From assembly GCA_946635125.1 (NCBI GenBank), contig CAMPBB010000033.1, positions 1-6,190 of the forward strand: 6,190 nucleotides of DNA, read 5' to 3'. This document shows, one piece after another, positions 4,184-6,190 of the stretch (its first letter is position 1; every line of letters begins with the position of its first letter). Made by a program: the position numbers and the translations under genes. The notes beneath the pieces are model-generated. The model did not search any database. It saw nothing but the letters and a program-made list of their open reading frames with translations, and was not told the origin of the DNA. The stretch comes from an uncultured Clostridia bacterium. GTDB lineage: Bacteria > Bacillota > Clostridia > Christensenellales > UBA1242.

Positions 4184-5998
4184 ATGAACGAAAAAATTGA
4201 GAAGAAACTAAGAGAACTCCCAAACAAAAGTGGAGTTTACATCATGCACGCACGCGATGGTGAGGTTATTTATGTTGGCAAAGCAAAGAACCTGAAAAAT
4301 CGCGTTTCTTCTTATTTTAACAACAGCCAAAAGGGTGCAAAAGTTTGGGCAATGGTGGATAAAGTTGACTGGTTTGAATATATCATAACTCCAAGTGAAC
4401 TTGATGCTTTCACTCTTGAAAACAACTTAATTAAAAAGTATCAACCGTTTTATAACATATTGTTAAAAGACAGCAAAACATTTCCATATATCAAAATAAA
4501 TTTAAGTGAAAACTATCCAAGATTTCAAGTGACAAGAAGAGTGGAAAAAGACGGTGCCAAATATTTTGGACCATTTTTGGCAGGCGTTAGTGCTGGATTT
4601 ATCTTGGATTTTTTGAATAAGTTTTTTAAACTACGAAACTGCAAACACAGCTTGCAAAAACCACTTAAAAGAGAGTGCATAAACTACCAAATGGGGCTTT
4701 GTTTAGCACCCTGCACAAACAAAATAACAAAAGATGATTATTTAAAAAATGTTTTTAAGGCAATAGATTTTTTAAAGGGTGATGATGAGTTTGTTTCACA
4801 AAAGTTAAACGAGCAAATGAAAAACTATGCTGAAACTGAAAACTTTGAAAAAGCAATTGAAGTAAGACACACATTGTCTATGATAAAAAAACTTAAAAAT
4901 CAAAGCATTGCAAATCTTCCAAAAACTGCCAATAAAGATATTATTGCATACATCACAAACGACATCACAAGTGCCATTGCCATCATAACTCTTCGAAACG
5001 GAAGAATTTTGGGTATGCAAAGTTTTTCAATAATAGACCCAAGTTTAACAAGTGGAGAAGTTGTTGAAAACTTTGTTATTTCTTACTATGAAAATGCCAT
5101 TGTTCCAGATGAAATAATAACAAACGCAAAACTTGAAAATGAACAAATTTTGCAAGAAATGTTAAACAAAAAAGTGAAATTTATTTGTGCTCCAAAGGGA
5201 ATTAACTTTAAACTTTTAAAAATGGCGGAAGAGAACGCACAAGAACACATCGACAAAAACATAACTCGTGATAAGCAAAAATATGATAGCACAGTTGGTG
5301 CAATTATTTCACTAAAAGATAAATTAAACTTAAAACATGTTCCAAAAAGAATGGAATGTTATGATATTTCACACATTTCTGGAACAAATAGGGTTGCTTC
5401 AATGGTCGTTTTTAAAAATGGTGAAGCAAAGAAAAGTGATTATCGAAAAATGAAAATAAAAACTTTTGAGGGCAACGATGACTTTAAAAGCCTTCAAGAA
5501 GTTTTAACAAGAAGATTTGTTCGTTTAAAAAAACAAGATGGTGAGAGTTTTAAGGAAAAGCCAGACCTTTTGGTTATTGATGGTGGAAAAGGGCAGCTAA
5601 GTTCTTGTTTGGAAATTTTAAAGCAGTTTAAATTAGAAAACGAAATTGAAATCATAAGTCTAGCAAAACAAATTGAAGAAGTGTTTGTTCCAAACAAAAG
5701 TGAGCCAATTCTTCTCGATAAACGAGAAGCACCATTAAAACTTTTGCAAAGAATTCGTGATGAAGCACACCGCTTTGCCATAACTTTTCACAAACAAACA
5801 AGAAACAAAAACATGTTTCATTCGCCACTTGACGAAATTTCTGGAATTGGACAGCACAAGAAAAAACTTTTGCTTGATGCTTTTTTGGATGTTGAAACAA
5901 TCAAAAACTGCTCATTTGAAGATTTAACATCAGTTCACGGCATTTCATCAAGAGATGCACAAAATATTATAAAATATTTTAAAAACAATAATATATAA
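4184..5998 (+). CDS. uvrC: UvrABC excinuclease subunit C
   Basis: This subunit makes both incisions in nucleotide excision repair after UvrB is loaded at the lesion. It is 604 aa and full length for the family. The N-terminal GIY-YIG nuclease has GVYIM (17-21), IYVGK (29-33), catalytic Arg40 and Glu79 (LENNLIKKY). Four cysteines, 153, 165, 173 and 177, match the iron-sulfur cluster ligands described for UvrC. A UVR UvrB-binding helix pair lies at about 202-237. The RNase H-like 5'-incision nuclease has ECYDISHISG (Asp394), NDDF (431-434) and LLVIDGGKGQLS (Asp466), with a conserved His near 529-536. Tandem helix-hairpin-helix motifs end the protein (SGIGQHKKK, HGISSRDAQ). The start fits the family N-terminus (PNKSGVYIM) although there is no Shine-Dalgarno site; the mRNA is predicted leaderless. 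uvrB follows after 35 nt, so the two are probably one operon. Confidence 0.97.
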   Translation: MNEKIEKKLRELPNKSGVYIMHARDGEVIYVGKAKNLKNRVSSYFNNSQKGAKVWAMVDKVDWFEYIITPSELDAFTLENNLIKKYQPFYNILLKDSKTFPYIKINLSENYPRFQVTRRVEKDGAKYFGPFLAGVSAGFILDFLNKFFKLRNCKHSLQKPLKRECINYQMGLCLAPCTNKITKDDYLKNVFKAIDFLKGDDEFVSQKLNEQMKNYAETENFEKAIEVRHTLSMIKKLKNQSIANLPKTANKDIIAYITNDITSAIAIITLRNGRILGMQSFSIIDPSLTSGEVVENFVISYYENAIVPDEIITNAKLENEQILQEMLNKKVKFICAPKGINFKLLKMAEENAQEHIDKNITRDKQKYDSTVGAIISLKDKLNLKHVPKRMECYDISHISGTNRVASMVVFKNGEAKKSDYRKMKIKTFEGNDDFKSLQEVLTRRFVRLKKQDGESFKEKPDLLVIDGGKGQLSSCLEILKQFKLENEIEIISLAKQIEEVFVPNKSEPILLDKREAPLKLLQRIRDEAHRFAITFHKQTRNKNMFHSPLDEISGIGQHKKKLLLDAFLDVETIKNCSFEDLTSVHGISSRDAQNIIKYFKNNNI

Positions 5999-6033
5999 TT
6001 TAAACTTGTAAATAATTTAAAAGGAGATAAAAA

Positions 6034-6190
6034 ATGGACTTTAAACTTGTTAGCAAAAACAAGCCCGCTGGTGGCCAGCCAAAGGCAATAAGTGAACTTG
6101 TTAGTGGCATTGAAAAAGGGTTAAAAAATCAAGTTCTTTTGGGTGTTACTGGAAGTGGAAAAACTTTTACTATGGCAAATATTATTGAAA
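6034..6190 (+). CDS. uvrB: UvrABC excinuclease subunit B, N-terminal part (runs off the window)
   Basis: The first 52 residues of the damage-verifying DEAD-like ATPase of nucleotide excision repair. FKLVSK (3-8), [15 protein letters not shown] (15-29) and the Walker A loop GVTGSGKT (37-44), followed by FTMANIIE, are diagnostic. The start is set by AAGGAG about 8 nt upstream. The usual GDQP of this N-terminal motif reads GGQP here (Gly14). The gene lies 35 nt after uvrC with no clear promoter or terminator between, so it is probably co-transcribed with uvrC, whose product binds UvrB. The 3' end, including the beta-hairpin and UvrC-binding domain, lies outside the window. Confidence 0.95.
   Translation, partial: MDFKLVSKNKPAGGQPKAISELVSGIEKGLKNQVLLGVTGSGKTFTMANIIE

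Noticed and set aside
3598..5900. Several minus-strand reading frames of 68-95 aa opposite the aquaporin and uvrC genes
   Set aside because: They lie wholly inside genes with clear family motifs on the other strand and have no recognisable domains.
5999..6050. Direct repeat TTTAAACTTGT at 5999-6009 and 6040-6050 around the uvrB start
   Set aside because: The second copy encodes conserved UvrB residues (FKLV), so it is kept by the protein. With one other copy of 11 nt in AT-rich sequence, chance is the simpler explanation.
1..6190. CRISPR array, insertion sequence, prophage or attachment site
   Set aside because: No regularly spaced repeats, transposase, integrase or tRNA-end duplication was found. 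The only long direct repeat is the terminator pair reported above.

Overview
The window is a low-GC, standard-code bacterial chromosome segment. It most resembles an uncultivated, gut-type member of the Bacillota (clostridial or relative). Pointers to this are AAGGAG-type ribosome binding sites, housekeeping promoters with 17-bp spacers, U-rich intrinsic terminators, tRNA genes that all encode CCA, and a tRNA-Thr with a U discriminator, as seen in clostridia. No in-frame TGA codon was seen and Trp is TGG. The lineage is an inference and cannot be fixed from this window.

Left part (1-1760): the last codons of an unidentified plus-strand gene meet a convergent minus-strand GNAT acetyltransferase. 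The two stop codons sit inside one palindromic bidirectional terminator. Upstream of the acetyltransferase, on the same strand, is a 374-aa YghO-like acetyltransferase-fold protein. It has its own terminator and a strong promoter placed so close to the ATG that the mRNA should be leaderless.

Middle (1761-2593): divergent promoters, then an operon of six tRNA genes (Pro-TGG, Asp-GTC, Met/Ile2-CAT, Phe-GAA, Thr-TGT, Tyr-GTA) closed by an intrinsic terminator. Some spacers between the tRNAs hold their own hairpins.

Right part (2594-6190): three single-promoter units follow. The first is a very AT-rich gene for a membrane-anchored DUF2726 (PD-(D/E)XK-like fold) protein, lying between two nearly identical terminators. 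The second is an aquaporin with the complete AqpZ-type water filter. The third is uvrC followed by the start of uvrB, a nucleotide excision repair operon cut by the window edge. uvrC, like the YghO-like gene, has a consensus promoter whose -10 box ends 6 nt before the ATG, and no Shine-Dalgarno site. The other four complete starts have good Shine-Dalgarno sites.

No complete new multi-gene system is visible. The best leads are the paired leaderless architecture, the terminator-flanked DUF2726 cassette, and the terminator shared by two overlapping stop codons.
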